Shown here piece after piece: positions 36,692 through 45,899 of a stretch of DNA of 64,000 bases. Source of the DNA: Amycolatopsis nivea. Lineage in GTDB: Bacteria; Actinomycetota; Actinomycetes; Mycobacteriales; Pseudonocardiaceae. Location: positions 120,111-184,110 of the forward strand of contig NZ_SDLT01000012.1 of NCBI RefSeq assembly GCF_004522235.1, in the 5' to 3' direction. A model generated the notes under the pieces. It ran no database searches and was not told the origin of the DNA. It saw only the letters and a list, made by a program, of their open reading frames with translations. The first letter of the stretch is position 1. Every line of letters starts with the position of its first letter. A program made the position numbers and the translations under genes.

Positions 36692-38146
36692 ATGGACGAT
36701 CTTCTCCTCCGCCGCGTCCGGGTCGGGTTGCAGGGGCCGCTGGCCGACGTTCGGGTGCGCGACGGTGTCGTATCGGCTGTCGAGGAACCGGGCGCTGGGA
36801 CCGGGTTCGCCGCCCGCGTGCTCGACGGGCACGGCGGCACGCTTCTGCCCGGGCTCGTCGACGCGCACGCGCACCTCGTGCAGTGGGCCGGATTCCGCAG
36901 GCGCATCCCGCTGGACGGTGCGCGATCCGCGGTGGGCGCGGTCGAATTGCTGATGGAGAAGCTGCTCGGTGCTCCGGCGGGGGAGCTCGTCGTCGGCGTC
37001 GGGTTCCGGGACGGGCTCTGGCCGGACCGGCCGCACAAGGATCTGCTGCAGCGCGCGCTCCCGGGCCGCGCGGTGGCGTTGTTCAGCGCGGATTTGCATA
37101 CGTTGTGGCTCAGCCCGGCCGCGTTGAAGCTGATCGGCCGTGAGCATCCGACCGGCGTCCTGCTGGAGAACGACTGCATGAGCGCCACGGCCGCGTTGCC
37201 GTCCGCGCCGGTCGAGGTTCAGGACGCTTGGGTTGCCGACGCGCTGGCTGCCGCCGCGAAGCGGGGCGTGACGTCGGTGGTCGACTACGAATACGCGGAC
37301 ACGGTCACGGATTGGACCCGGCGGGCGGCCACGGCAAAGCCAGCGACGAGGGTTTCCTGTGTGATCGCAAGGTATTTGCTGGACGAGACCATCCAAAGAG
37401 GACACCGGACCGGGGACGTGCTCGACGCGGGCGAAGGACTGCTCACGGTCGGCCCGTTCAAGCTGTTCGTCGACGGTTCGCTCAACACCCGCACCGCTTA
37501 CTGCCACGATTCGTACCCGGGATCCGGCGAGAACGGGCTGCTGGAGCTGCCGCCGGAGGAGTTGGTGCCGTTGCTGCGCCGCGCGCACGAGCACGGGCTG
37601 ACCCCGGCGGTGCACGCGATCGGCGACCACGCCAACACCATCGCGCTGGACGCGTTCGCCGAGGTCGGCTGCCCGGGCCGGATCGAGCACGCGCAGTTGC
37701 TGCGGCCCGAGGACGTGCCGAGGTTCGCCGCGCTCGGGCTGGTCGCGAGTGTGCAGCCCGCGCACCAGCCCGACGACCGCGACGTCGCCGACTGGCATTG
37801 GCACGGCCGCACCGACCGCGCGTACGCGTACCGCGCCCTGCTCGAATCCGGTGCCCGGCTGGAACTCGGCTCGGACGCGCCGGTCGCGCCGCTCGATCCG
37901 TGGGACGGGATCGCCGCCGCGGTCGGCCGGACCGACGACGAGCGGCCGCCGTGGCATCCCGAGCAGGCCATCCCGCTCGCCGACGCACTGGCCGCGTCCT
38001 CGGGCGGCCGCCGCGGCGTCCAGGTCGGCGACGTGGCCGATCTGGTCCTGACGGCGGCCGACCCGAGTGGACTGTCCACGAAGGAACTGCGGGAAATGCC
38101 GGTGTCCGCGACGATCGTGGCGGGGAGGCCGACGTACTTGGCCTAG
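36692..38146 (+). CDS. Amidohydrolase family protein (YtcJ-like)
   Basis: The 484-residue product has the metal-dependent amidohydrolase layout: LLPGLVDAHAHLVQW near the start, FKLFVDGSLNTRTAYCHD mid-protein, HAIGDHANTIALDAF and IEHAQLL His motifs, and LGSDAPVAPLDPWDG with the catalytic Asp. YtcJ-type members hydrolyse N-acyl or exocyclic imine bonds; the substrate here is unknown. ATG 36692 has only GCTGGGCG upstream. Its TAG stop is shared with the convergent gene (CTAG). Confidence 0.85.
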   Translation: MDDLLLRRVRVGLQGPLADVRVRDGVVSAVEEPGAGTGFAARVLDGHGGTLLPGLVDAHAHLVQWAGFRRRIPLDGARSAVGAVELLMEKLLGAPAGELVVGVGFRDGLWPDRPHKDLLQRALPGRAVALFSADLHTLWLSPAALKLIGREHPTGVLLENDCMSATAALPSAPVEVQDAWVADALAAAAKRGVTSVVDYEYADTVTDWTRRAATAKPATRVSCVIARYLLDETIQRGHRTGDVLDAGEGLLTVGPFKLFVDGSLNTRTAYCHDSYPGSGENGLLELPPEELVPLLRRAHEHGLTPAVHAIGDHANTIALDAFAEVGCPGRIEHAQLLRPEDVPRFAALGLVASVQPAHQPDDRDVADWHWHGRTDRAYAYRALLESGARLELGSDAPVAPLDPWDGIAAAVGRTDDERPPWHPEQAIPLADALAASSGGRRGVQVGDVADLVLTAADPSGLSTKELREMPVSATIVAGRPTYLA

Positions 38147-39144
38147 ACCGCGCGGGCGATGGCGATCGCGCCCTTGAGCCGTTCGCCCGCCTCGTAGAAC
38201 ATGTACTCCTTGCCGTTCATCGTGCCGAACGACGCGGCGGCGCACCGGCCGTTGTCCGGCGCGCCCGCGAGCGGAGCGTGGAAGACGCCGAGGTGCTCGC
38301 GTTTGCCGAAGTCGTTGCCGACCTCGGTGATCAGCATGTTCCCGCCGGCCTCGATGTTCTCGTGGTACACGACGTAGGTGGAATTGTTGCGCCGCACCAC
38401 GGTCGGCGCGCCGATGTTGCTCGCGCCGACTTCTTCGGGACGGATCAGCGGCGTCTGCGAGAATGTCCAATCGCGAGCGTCGGCCGACCAGCCCCACCCG
38501 ATGCTGCGGTGGTTGGCGGTGGTGTTGATCATGAACACCATCACGTACTTCGCGCCGCGCGAAGGCAGGTCGTGCTCGAACACCTTGGCGTAGGAGGTTT
38601 CGGTGGTGCCCTTGGGCAGCATCGACGTCGACAGCACCGTTTTGTCGTAGGTGAAGTGGATCCCGTCCTTTGACCGCGCGAGGCGAGTCGTGGTGTTCTC
38701 GCCGTGGAAATACAGCCACAGCTCGCGGGTCTGCTCGTGCCACAGGACGAACGGCGACGACACGTGCGACACGTCGTAGTGCGGCTTCCAGACGTTCTTG
38801 ACGATCGGGTTGCGCGGGTATTCGACGAACGGCCCTTCGAGACTGTCCGCATAGGACAGGCAGATGCCGCCCGGCGCGTCGTGCGGGGCGTAGTACAGGT
38901 AATAGCGGCCGAGCGGGTTGGCGAGCTTGTCATAGACGCCGCGGATGCACGGGAAGATCACCTCGCGCCTCGCCGGCGGGTACTGCAGTTTGCTTTTGTC
39001 GAACGCGGTGCGCACGAACCGGTACTCCGGGAATCCGGCGGGCGCGGCGCTCGCTGTTCCGGTGCCGAGCAGGGGCAGCGCGGCCAGTGCGAAGCTCGCT
39101 CCGGCTGCGCCGCGCAGGGCGGTGCGGCGGGAAAGTTCGGTCAT
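38143..39144 (-). CDS. Tat-exported GH43-like five-bladed propeller protein
   Basis: The 333-residue product has a twin-arginine signal (MTELSRRTALRGAAGASFAL, cleavage near SASA or SAAP) followed by a GH43/GH68-like propeller (RYYLYYAPHDAPGGICLSYADS, HVSSPFVLWHEQTRELWLYFHG, IGAPTVVRRNNSTYVVYHE). It probably binds or cleaves a glycan outside the cell; the catalytic acids cannot be assigned with confidence. AAAGGGAG precedes ATG 39144. It is divergent from the LacI gene, with a LacI-type operator upstream of its TTGACA. Confidence 0.75.
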   Translation of the reverse strand: MTELSRRTALRGAAGASFALAALPLLGTGTASAAPAGFPEYRFVRTAFDKSKLQYPPARREVIFPCIRGVYDKLANPLGRYYLYYAPHDAPGGICLSYADSLEGPFVEYPRNPIVKNVWKPHYDVSHVSSPFVLWHEQTRELWLYFHGENTTTRLARSKDGIHFTYDKTVLSTSMLPKGTTETSYAKVFEHDLPSRGAKYVMVFMINTTANHRSIGWGWSADARDWTFSQTPLIRPEEVGASNIGAPTVVRRNNSTYVVYHENIEAGGNMLITEVGNDFGKREHLGVFHAPLAGAPDNGRCAAASFGTMNGKEYMFYEAGERLKGAIAIARAV

Positions 39145-39214
39145 GCGGACGCTCCCTTTCATCGGCGGTTACCCGGAGCGACTCTTCGGGCGCGGCTGAG
39201 GGGCTGTCAAGGTG

Positions 39215-39228
39215 CTAATACGTATTAG
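39215..39228. promoter_or_regulatory. LacI-type operator 1
   Basis: CTAATACGTATTAG is a perfect 14-bp palindrome with a central CG, four bases upstream of a reverse-strand TTGACA (39210-39205) for the Tat-exported gene. It shares CTAATNCGNATTAG with the site at 39303. Confidence 0.8.
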
Positions 39229-39270
39229 TCCCTCGCTCCGGCAAAACAGGACAGAAACATCCCGGAAGCC

Positions 39271-39316
39271 TTGACGGTGCCGCGCCCGGCGCAGATCCTC
39301 GCCTAATCCGCATTAG
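39271..39316 (+). promoter_or_regulatory. lacI-family promoter with operator 2
   Basis: TTGACG at 39271-39276 and GATCCT at 39294-39299 (17-base spacer) form a plausible promoter. CTAATCCGCATTAG at 39303-39316 lies on the expected transcription start, which indicates autoregulation of the LacI gene and probably the operon behind it. Confidence 0.7.
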
Positions 39317-39335
39317 CGCTCCCCGGAGGTGACCC

Positions 39336-40328
39336 GTGCCCGGCCGCAACCGCATGCCTCGCCAAGCCGACATCGCCCGCATCGCCGGGGTGTCCCAGGC
39401 GACGGTTTCGGTCGTGCTGGCGGGCAACCGGACCGTGCGGATGGCCGAGTCGACCCGCAGCCGGGTGCTGCGGGTGGCCGAGGAACTGGGCTACGTGCCG
39501 AATCCGGCGGCCACCCGGCTCGCGTCGGCGCGGGCGAATCTGCTCGGGCTGTACACCTTCCGCACGGCGTTCCCGACCGACGAGGCCGACGCGTACCACC
39601 CGATCCTCTCCGGAGTCGAGGAGGAAGCCGCGGCGCTGGGCCAGGATCTGATCCTGTTCACCGGCACGAGCGGGCCGCACGCGCGGCAGGAGGAGGCGAT
39701 CCGCCGGACGCGGATGGCCGACGGCTGCCTGTTTTTCGGCAGGCACGTCCCGGAGGGACCGGTTTCGCGGCTGATGGCGTCCGGGTTCCCGTTGGTCTAC
39801 ATCGGACGCCGGCCGGAGCTGGACGGACAGATCCCGTACATCGGCGCGGATTACGTCACCGCTTCGGCGCAAGTGCTGGAGCGGCTGATCGGCCTCGGCC
39901 ACCGGGAAATCCGGTACGTCCGGGAGACGGACGAGGCACCGTCCTCTGCGGACCGTCAGCTCGGCGTGCTGCGCGCGGCACCGGACACGAAGATCGTCCG
40001 GCTCAACGGAAAGCCGGTTCCGATCCGGGAATGGCTCGAAGAAGGCGTCACGGCGGTGGTCGTGGAAGGAACCGACACCGGCGCCGCACACCGTGCGGTG
40101 CGGGCCGCGATCGACCAGGCCGGACTGTCCACTCCGGACGACCTGTCCCTCGCGGTGCTGGGCGGGACGGCGGGGACGAGCGGATTCGAGGTCCCGATGC
40201 GGGAGATGGGCCGGTTGGCCGTGCGCCTGCTCGTGGACCTCGTCACCGAGAAGACGACCACGCGGCAGCAGCTGCTGTGGTGCCCACCGGTGGCCGGCGA
40301 GGACGTCGGCGCACCACGATCCGGTTAG
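39336..40328 (+). CDS. LacI-family transcriptional regulator
   Basis: The 330-residue product has the LacI helix-turn-helix and hinge (ADIARIAGVSQATVSVVLAG, then LGYVPNPAATRLAS) and a periplasmic-binding-like sensor domain. GTG 39336 follows GGAGGTGA; ATG 39354 is an alternative. Two matching palindromes in its promoter region are its likely operators. It should control the divergent exported protein and the downstream four-gene operon, which starts nine bases later. Confidence 0.92.
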   Translation: MPGRNRMPRQADIARIAGVSQATVSVVLAGNRTVRMAESTRSRVLRVAEELGYVPNPAATRLASARANLLGLYTFRTAFPTDEADAYHPILSGVEEEAAALGQDLILFTGTSGPHARQEEAIRRTRMADGCLFFGRHVPEGPVSRLMASGFPLVYIGRRPELDGQIPYIGADYVTASAQVLERLIGLGHREIRYVRETDEAPSSADRQLGVLRAAPDTKIVRLNGKPVPIREWLEEGVTAVVVEGTDTGAAHRAVRAAIDQAGLSTPDDLSLAVLGGTAGTSGFEVPMREMGRLAVRLLVDLVTEKTTTRQQLLWCPPVAGEDVGAPRSG

Positions 40329-40337
40329 GACAGAGCA

Positions 40338-41954
40338 ATGGCTGAACTCGGCACGGAGATCCTCGTCGCGGGCGGCGGGGTGGGCGGCGTCGCCGCCGCG
40401 CTGGCCGCCGCGTCGGCAGGACACCGCGTCGTGCTGACCGAGGAGACCGACTGGCTCGGCGGCCAGTTCACCGCGCAGGCGGTGCCCCCGGACGAGAATC
40501 CCTGGATCGAACAGTTCGGCGGCACCGCGACGTATCGCCGGTTCCGCGAAGGGGTGCGCGACTACTACCGGCGGCACTATCCGTTGCGGGCCGAAGCGGC
40601 CGCACTGACCGAGTTGAATCCCGGTGCGGGCCGGGTCAGCAAGCTGTGCCACGAGCCGCGCGTCGCGCTCGCGGTGCTGGAATCGATGCTGGCCCCGCAT
40701 CGCTCGTCCGGCCGGCTGACTGTCCTTTTGCGACACCGGCCGGTCGCGGCGGACGTGACCGGCGACCGTGTCGAGGCGGTCACCTTCGAAGGGCCGGACG
40801 GGAACCGCACGACGGTTCGCGCCGAGTACACATTGGACGCCACCGAAAACGGCGACCTCTTGCCCCTCACCGGTACCGAGTTCGCGATCGGGGCCGAAGC
40901 GCAGTCCGAGCACGGCGAACCGCACGCGCCGGAGCAGGCCGACCCGGGCAACCTCCAGGGCATCACCTACTGCTTCGCGCTGTCCCATCACGCGGGCGAG
41001 GACCACACGATCGACCGGCCGGAACTGTACGGCGTCTGGAGCGAATACCAGCCGGACTTCTGGCCCGGTCCGCTGCTCGGGTTCCTCGCCCCGGATCCCC
41101 GGTCGCTGGAGCCGGTGCCGCGGACCTTCGACCCGAACCCGGAGACGGATCCGCTCGCGGTGAGCGCCGACCAGAGCGCCGACGCCGGGGACAAGGAATT
41201 GTGGGGCTTCCGGCGGATCCTCGCCCGCAAACTGCACCAGCCGGGCGCGTTCGATTCCGACCTCACCCTGGTCAACTGGCCGCTCAACGACTACTGGCTG
41301 CGGCCCGCGCTGGAGATCGACGGGGTCACGACCGCCGCGGACGTGGCCCGCGCGCACTACGAGGCGAAACAGCTTTCGCTGTCGGTGCTGTATTGGCTCC
41401 AGACCGAGGCGCCACGGCTGGACGGCGGCACCGGTTTCCCCGGCCTGAAGCTGCGCCCGGATGTGGTCGGCACCGACGACGGGCTGGCGAAGTCCGCGTA
41501 CGTGCGCGAAGCGAGGCGGATCCGGGCGGTCACCACGGTCGTCGAACAGGACGTGTCGCTCGACATCCTCGGCCCGACCGGCCGCAAGCGGCGCGAGGAT
41601 TCGGTCGGGGTCGGCAGTTACCGGATCGACCTCCACCCGTCGACCGCCGGGGACAGCTACCTCGACGTGCCGAGCGTCCCGTTCGAACTGCCGCTGGGCG
41701 CGCTGCTGCCGCAACGGATGCGCAACCTGTTGCCCGCGGGCAAAAACATCGGCACCACGCACATCACCAACGGCTGTCACCGGTTGCATCCGGTGGAGTG
41801 GAACGTCGGCGAGGTCGCCGGCCATCTCGTCGGTTTCGCGCTGCGCGAAGGGCTGCAGCCGCACCAAATCCGCGAGGACCGGTTCGACGAGTTCGCCCGC
41901 GTGCTGGACCGCGCCGGGGTCGAACGGCGCTGGCCCGACGTCCGCGGCTACTGA
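40338..41954 (+). CDS. FAD-dependent oxidoreductase (PF12831-like)
   Basis: The 538-residue product begins with an FAD-binding Rossmann motif (ILVAGGGVGGVAAALAAASA, then EETDWLGGQFTAQ). The ATENGDLLPL segment and the C-terminal GTTHITNGCHRLHPVEWNVG fit FAD_oxidored-type flavoproteins, which oxidise sugar-like or heterocyclic substrates in the cytosol. AGGACAG lies before ATG. It is probably the first catabolic step of the LacI-controlled operon, but the substrate is unknown. Confidence 0.85.
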   Translation: MAELGTEILVAGGGVGGVAAALAAASAGHRVVLTEETDWLGGQFTAQAVPPDENPWIEQFGGTATYRRFREGVRDYYRRHYPLRAEAAALTELNPGAGRVSKLCHEPRVALAVLESMLAPHRSSGRLTVLLRHRPVAADVTGDRVEAVTFEGPDGNRTTVRAEYTLDATENGDLLPLTGTEFAIGAEAQSEHGEPHAPEQADPGNLQGITYCFALSHHAGEDHTIDRPELYGVWSEYQPDFWPGPLLGFLAPDPRSLEPVPRTFDPNPETDPLAVSADQSADAGDKELWGFRRILARKLHQPGAFDSDLTLVNWPLNDYWLRPALEIDGVTTAADVARAHYEAKQLSLSVLYWLQTEAPRLDGGTGFPGLKLRPDVVGTDDGLAKSAYVREARRIRAVTTVVEQDVSLDILGPTGRKRREDSVGVGSYRIDLHPSTAGDSYLDVPSVPFELPLGALLPQRMRNLLPAGKNIGTTHITNGCHRLHPVEWNVGEVAGHLVGFALREGLQPHQIREDRFDEFARVLDRAGVERRWPDVRGY

Positions 41955-41982
41955 TCACGATTTCCCTCAGGAGGTGCGGACA

Positions 41983-44115
41983 ATGGCGTTCCATCCCGGT
42001 CCCGTGCGCGTCGGCATCGACGTCGGCGGCACGTTCACCGACGCCGTCGCCGTCGACGCGCGGACGTTCGAACTGCTCGGCCAGGTGAAAGTGCCGACCA
42101 GCCACGACCACGAAGACGGCGTCGCCCACGGCATTCTCGAAGCGCTGGAGAAACTGCGGGCGGAGGTCGGCGCGGAGGACGTGTCGTTCCTCGCGCACGG
42201 CACCACCCAGGCGACGAACGCGTTGCTGGAAGGCGACGTCGCCACCGTCGGCATCGCCGGCGTGGGCACCGGTTTCGACGCGTTCGCCACCCGGCGGCTC
42301 ACTGCGCTCGGCAAAATGGAATTGGCTCCCGGGCGGCGGATGCCGGTGCGGTTCGCCCCGGTCGCCGACCTCTCGGCGGCTGGGGACGCGGTCGACGACC
42401 TGGTGAAACAGGGTGCCGAGGTGATCGTCGCCGTCGAACCGTTCAGTGTGGACGATCCCGAGGGCGAGCGGGCGGTGACAGCCGCGGCGAGGGAACGCGG
42501 AGTCCTCGCGACGGCTACGCATGAGATCACCGGGCTGTACGGGCTGACCAAACGAGCCCGGACGGCCGTGCTGAACGCCGGGATCATGCCGCGGATGGTG
42601 TCCACCGCGGACGTGGTCGAGGCCAGTGTGCAGCGTGCCGGGATCACCGCGCCGCTGATGGTCGTGCGCGGTGACGGCGGGGTGATGTCGCTGCCGGAGA
42701 TGCGTCGCCGTCCGTTGCTGACGGCGTTGTCCGGCCCGGCCGCCGGAGTGGCCGGCGCGTTGATGGGGGAGAAGCTCAGCGAGGGCGTTTTCCTGGAAAC
42801 AGGCGGGACTTCCACGGACATCAGCGTGATCCGGCGCGGTCGCGTCCAGGTGCGGCACGCACATCTCGGCGGGCACGAGACGTATATGCCCGCGCTCGAC
42901 GTGCGGACGGTCGGCATCGGCGGCGGCTCGCTGATCCGGTTCTCCGGGCGCGCGGTGACCGAGGTCGGGCCCCGCAGCGCGCACATCGCGGGGCTGCCGT
43001 ACGCGTGTTTCGAGCCGGTTTCCGCGTTGGCGGGGGCGAAGCTGGTCACGGTGTCGCCGAGGCCGGACGACCCGTCGGATTACGTCGCACTGGAGCTGTC
43101 CGCCGGTCGTCGCTGCGCGCTGACGCTCACTTGCGCGGCCAACGCGCTCGGCGTGGTTCCGGATGACGCCTATGCGCTCGCCGAGCGTGAATCGGCACGG
43201 CTGGCGATGGAACCGCTGGCCGCGGCGCTGCGGATGACGGTCGACGAGGCCGCGCGGACGGTGCTGGAGCAGGCGGTCAAACCGGTCCGGACGGTCGTGG
43301 ACGGACTGGTCGCCGAATACCGGCTGAACCGGCCGACGCTCGTCGGCGGCGGTGGCGGAGCGGCGGCAGTCACGCCGTTCCTCGGCGCGCAATCCTCCCA
43401 CGACTGGCGGATCGCCGCGCACGCCGAAGTGATCAGCCCGCTCGGTGCGGCGCTCGCGCTGGTGCGGGAATCGGTGGAACGGATCGTGCCGAGTCCGTCC
43501 AATGCGGACATTCTCGCCGTGCGCACCGAAGCGGAATCCGCCGTCGTGGCCCAAGGTGCGGATCCCGCGGGCGTCGAAGTGGACGTGACGGTGGACCCGC
43601 AGCGCAACCTGGTGCGTGCGATCGCCACCGGGGCAACCGAACTGCGCACCAAGGATCGAGCCTCCACTGTGGACGAAGCAGCGGTACGAGCCGAGGTCGC
43701 GCGCAGCATCGGGGTCCAGCCGGGCGAAGTGCGGGAACTGGACGGCACCGCGCAGCACCGCGTCTTCGGCGCGAAAGCGCGGCGTGCGGGATTCCTCGGG
43801 CGGTTCGCCCGGTCCGTCGAGCAGGTGCGCGTGGTCGACGGCGAGGGGGTGATCCGGTTGCACGGCACCGGCTCAGTCATCGAGCACACGGACGCCGGCT
43901 CCGCGCAAGCCCGCCTGGCGACGCTGGCCGACCAGCACACCCGTTACGGCGACGGCGGGTCCCAGGCGCCGGCGGTGTGGTTGCTGGTCGGGCCGAAGAT
44001 CGCGGACCTGTCCGGCGTGCTCGACCGGGACCAGCTGGTCGCGCTGGCCGGAGCCGAGGTCAAAACCCGAGCGGCGGACGAGCCGGTCGTCCTGATCCTG
44101 GAGGACCGCCGGTGA
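41983..44115 (+). CDS. Hydantoinase/oxoprolinase family protein (HyuA-like)
   Basis: The 710-residue product has the HyuA N-terminal signature VGIDVGGTFTDAVAVD, LAHGTTQATNALLEG, and the actin-like ATPase core LLTALSGPAAGVAGAL and LETGGTSTDISVIR. Family members cleave cyclic amides with ATP (5-oxoproline, N-methylhydantoin) or form part of acetone/acetophenone carboxylases. They normally pair with HyuB; none is present here. CAGGAGG lies eight bases before ATG 41983. The stop overlaps the next start (GTGA). Confidence 0.9.
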   Translation: MAFHPGPVRVGIDVGGTFTDAVAVDARTFELLGQVKVPTSHDHEDGVAHGILEALEKLRAEVGAEDVSFLAHGTTQATNALLEGDVATVGIAGVGTGFDAFATRRLTALGKMELAPGRRMPVRFAPVADLSAAGDAVDDLVKQGAEVIVAVEPFSVDDPEGERAVTAAARERGVLATATHEITGLYGLTKRARTAVLNAGIMPRMVSTADVVEASVQRAGITAPLMVVRGDGGVMSLPEMRRRPLLTALSGPAAGVAGALMGEKLSEGVFLETGGTSTDISVIRRGRVQVRHAHLGGHETYMPALDVRTVGIGGGSLIRFSGRAVTEVGPRSAHIAGLPYACFEPVSALAGAKLVTVSPRPDDPSDYVALELSAGRRCALTLTCAANALGVVPDDAYALAERESARLAMEPLAAALRMTVDEAARTVLEQAVKPVRTVVDGLVAEYRLNRPTLVGGGGGAAAVTPFLGAQSSHDWRIAAHAEVISPLGAALALVRESVERIVPSPSNADILAVRTEAESAVVAQGADPAGVEVDVTVDPQRNLVRAIATGATELRTKDRASTVDEAAVRAEVARSIGVQPGEVRELDGTAQHRVFGAKARRAGFLGRFARSVEQVRVVDGEGVIRLHGTGSVIEHTDAGSAQARLATLADQHTRYGDGGSQAPAVWLLVGPKIADLSGVLDRDQLVALAGAEVKTRAADEPVVLILEDRR

Positions 44116-44624
44116 ACACCGATCTGGACCTGGCCGTCGACCTGCTGCGCGCGACGCCCACCCACGAGAACCGCAGCGAGGACCAGCTCCGCGAATGGGC
44201 CGCGATCGCCCTCGCCTACGGCGACGAACTGGCCGCCGGAACGGACGAAGACGTGCACGTCGTGGAGCGCGAGGGAGGGGTCCGCCGCGACGAGATCCTG
44301 GTCGCCGAACACCACGGAGGCACCGTCACGGTGTACACGGATTCCTTGACCCGACTGGCAAAACTCGCCGCCGAGCACGGGTATCAAGTTTCCCGCGAAG
44401 CGTTGCGAAAGGCTGCCGTCGCCCACGAGACGGCCCACCACTGCCTCGACGTCCGCGAGCTGAACCGCCGGCTCGGCCACACCGCGCTCCGGCTCGGCCC
44501 GTTCCGCGTGCGCGGCCACGTCGCCGGGGCCGAAGAGATCGCCGCACACCGCTTCGCCCACCGCCGCAGCGGCTTGAGCGTCAGCCCGCTGCTGCTCACC
44601 ACCGCACTCGCGGGAGGGAACTGA
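44112..44624 (+). CDS. Unknown 170-residue protein with HETAH motif
   Basis: I do not recognise this protein. It contains AVAHETAHHCLD (HETAH, an HExxH-like metal site) around residue 103, an N-terminal helical part (DLAVDLLRATPTHENRSEDQ) and a central beta segment (GGTVTVYTDSL). It has no signal or membrane segment. The GTG start overlaps the HyuA stop by four bases, so its amount is tied to HyuA. It may be a metal-dependent hydrolase or a subunit replacing HyuB; this is speculative. Confidence 0.6.
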   Translation: MNTDLDLAVDLLRATPTHENRSEDQLREWAAIALAYGDELAAGTDEDVHVVEREGGVRRDEILVAEHHGGTVTVYTDSLTRLAKLAAEHGYQVSREALRKAAVAHETAHHCLDVRELNRRLGHTALRLGPFRVRGHVAGAEEIAAHRFAHRRSGLSVSPLLLTTALAGGN

Positions 44625-44626
44625 CC

Positions 44627-45898
44627 ATGGGTATCGCGATTCTGGTCCTGATGGCGGTCGGGGTGGTGCTGATGCTCACCCGGGTGCTGCCGACGGCGTT
44701 CGCACTGGTGTTCCTCGCGATCGGCATCTCGCTGCTCGCCGGCGCGCCGCTGGCCGAGGGGAAGAACAGCATCCTCGCCGGCGTCCTGCAAACGGGCGCC
44801 GCGGCATTGGCGTCCACGATGATCGCCGTGCTGCTCGGCTCGTGGCTCGGCACGCTGATGGACGAAACCGGCATCGCCGGGACACTGGTGCGCAAGATCG
44901 TCGAATTCGGCGGCGAACGGCCGTCTGTGGTGGCGCTCGGCGTGTTCGCGGTGTCGATCCTGTGCGGCAGCATCACCGGCTCGGCCCCCGCCGCGATGCT
45001 CGCCGGGGTGGTCGGCATCCCGGCGATGATCGCGGTCGGCGTGCGCCCGGTCGCCGCGGGCGGCACCGTCCTGATGGGCATTTCCGCGGGCTCGCCGCTG
45101 GAACTCCCGGTGTGGCAGTTCCTCTCCGACGCGCTGGGCGCGCCGGTCGCCGACGTCAAGTCCATCATGATCAAACTGTTCCCGATGGCGCTGATAGTCG
45201 GCATCGTCTACGTCCTTGTCCAGACTCGCCGCGGCGCGCGGCACGCGTGGGCGGTGAAACTCGACCGGCCCAAGGCACGCGTCCGGCGCGGCGACGCGCC
45301 CTGGTACGCGCTGCTCACGCCGTTGCTGCCGATCGTGCTGGCGCTCGGGTTCGCGGTGCCGATCGTACCGTCGTTGCTGGCCGGAGTGCTGTACGGGCTG
45401 GTCGCCACCACGAAATGGGGCGAGCTCAATGGCCGCGCGCTGCGTTCGCTGTACAAGGCGTTCGACGTCGCCGCCCCGCCGATCGCGCTGTTCGTCGCGA
45501 TCGGGATGCTGCTCGCGGCGGTGAAACTTCCCGGCGCCAAGAACGCGCTGACGCCGATCGTGTCGGCGATCAGCCCGTCCGGCGCCGTCTGGTTCGTGGT
45601 GGTCTTCGTGCTTCTCGTGCCGCTGTGCCTGTTCCGCGGGCCGCTCAACGTGTTCGGCCTCGGCGCGGGCGTCGCGGGCGTGCTGGTGACCGGCGGCATC
45701 TACCCGCTGCCCGCCGTGGTCGGGCTGATGGCGTCGTACAACCAGGTGTTCGGCGTGTCCGACCCGACCAGCACCCAGACGGTGTGGGCCGCGCAGTACT
45801 CCGGCGTGCGCCCGGAGCGGGCGATGGCCTCGACGCTGCCCTACACCTGGGTGGTCGCGCTCGGCGGCATGGTGCTCACCGCCGTGCTGTACCTGTGA
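44627..45898 (+). CDS. Multi-pass permease, Gnt/CitM-like
   Basis: The 423-residue product has about 11-12 hydrophobic segments and a repeated motif: SILCGSITGSAPAAMLAGVV in the first half and FRGPLNVFGLGAGVAG in the second, the inverted-repeat style of ion-transporter superfamily carriers for organic acids. It is likely the uptake system for the operon's substrate. GGGAGGG precedes ATG 44627, two bases after the previous stop. Confidence 0.8.
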   Translation: MGIAILVLMAVGVVLMLTRVLPTAFALVFLAIGISLLAGAPLAEGKNSILAGVLQTGAAALASTMIAVLLGSWLGTLMDETGIAGTLVRKIVEFGGERPSVVALGVFAVSILCGSITGSAPAAMLAGVVGIPAMIAVGVRPVAAGGTVLMGISAGSPLELPVWQFLSDALGAPVADVKSIMIKLFPMALIVGIVYVLVQTRRGARHAWAVKLDRPKARVRRGDAPWYALLTPLLPIVLALGFAVPIVPSLLAGVLYGLVATTKWGELNGRALRSLYKAFDVAAPPIALFVAIGMLLAAVKLPGAKNALTPIVSAISPSGAVWFVVVFVLLVPLCLFRGPLNVFGLGAGVAGVLVTGGIYPLPAVVGLMASYNQVFGVSDPTSTQTVWAAQYSGVRPERAMASTLPYTWVVALGGMVLTAVLYL

Positions 45899-45899
45899 A

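Noticed and set aside
36626..38743. 705-codon reverse frame opposite the amidohydrolase
   Set aside because: Compositional His/Arg/Pro-rich product running through two real genes.
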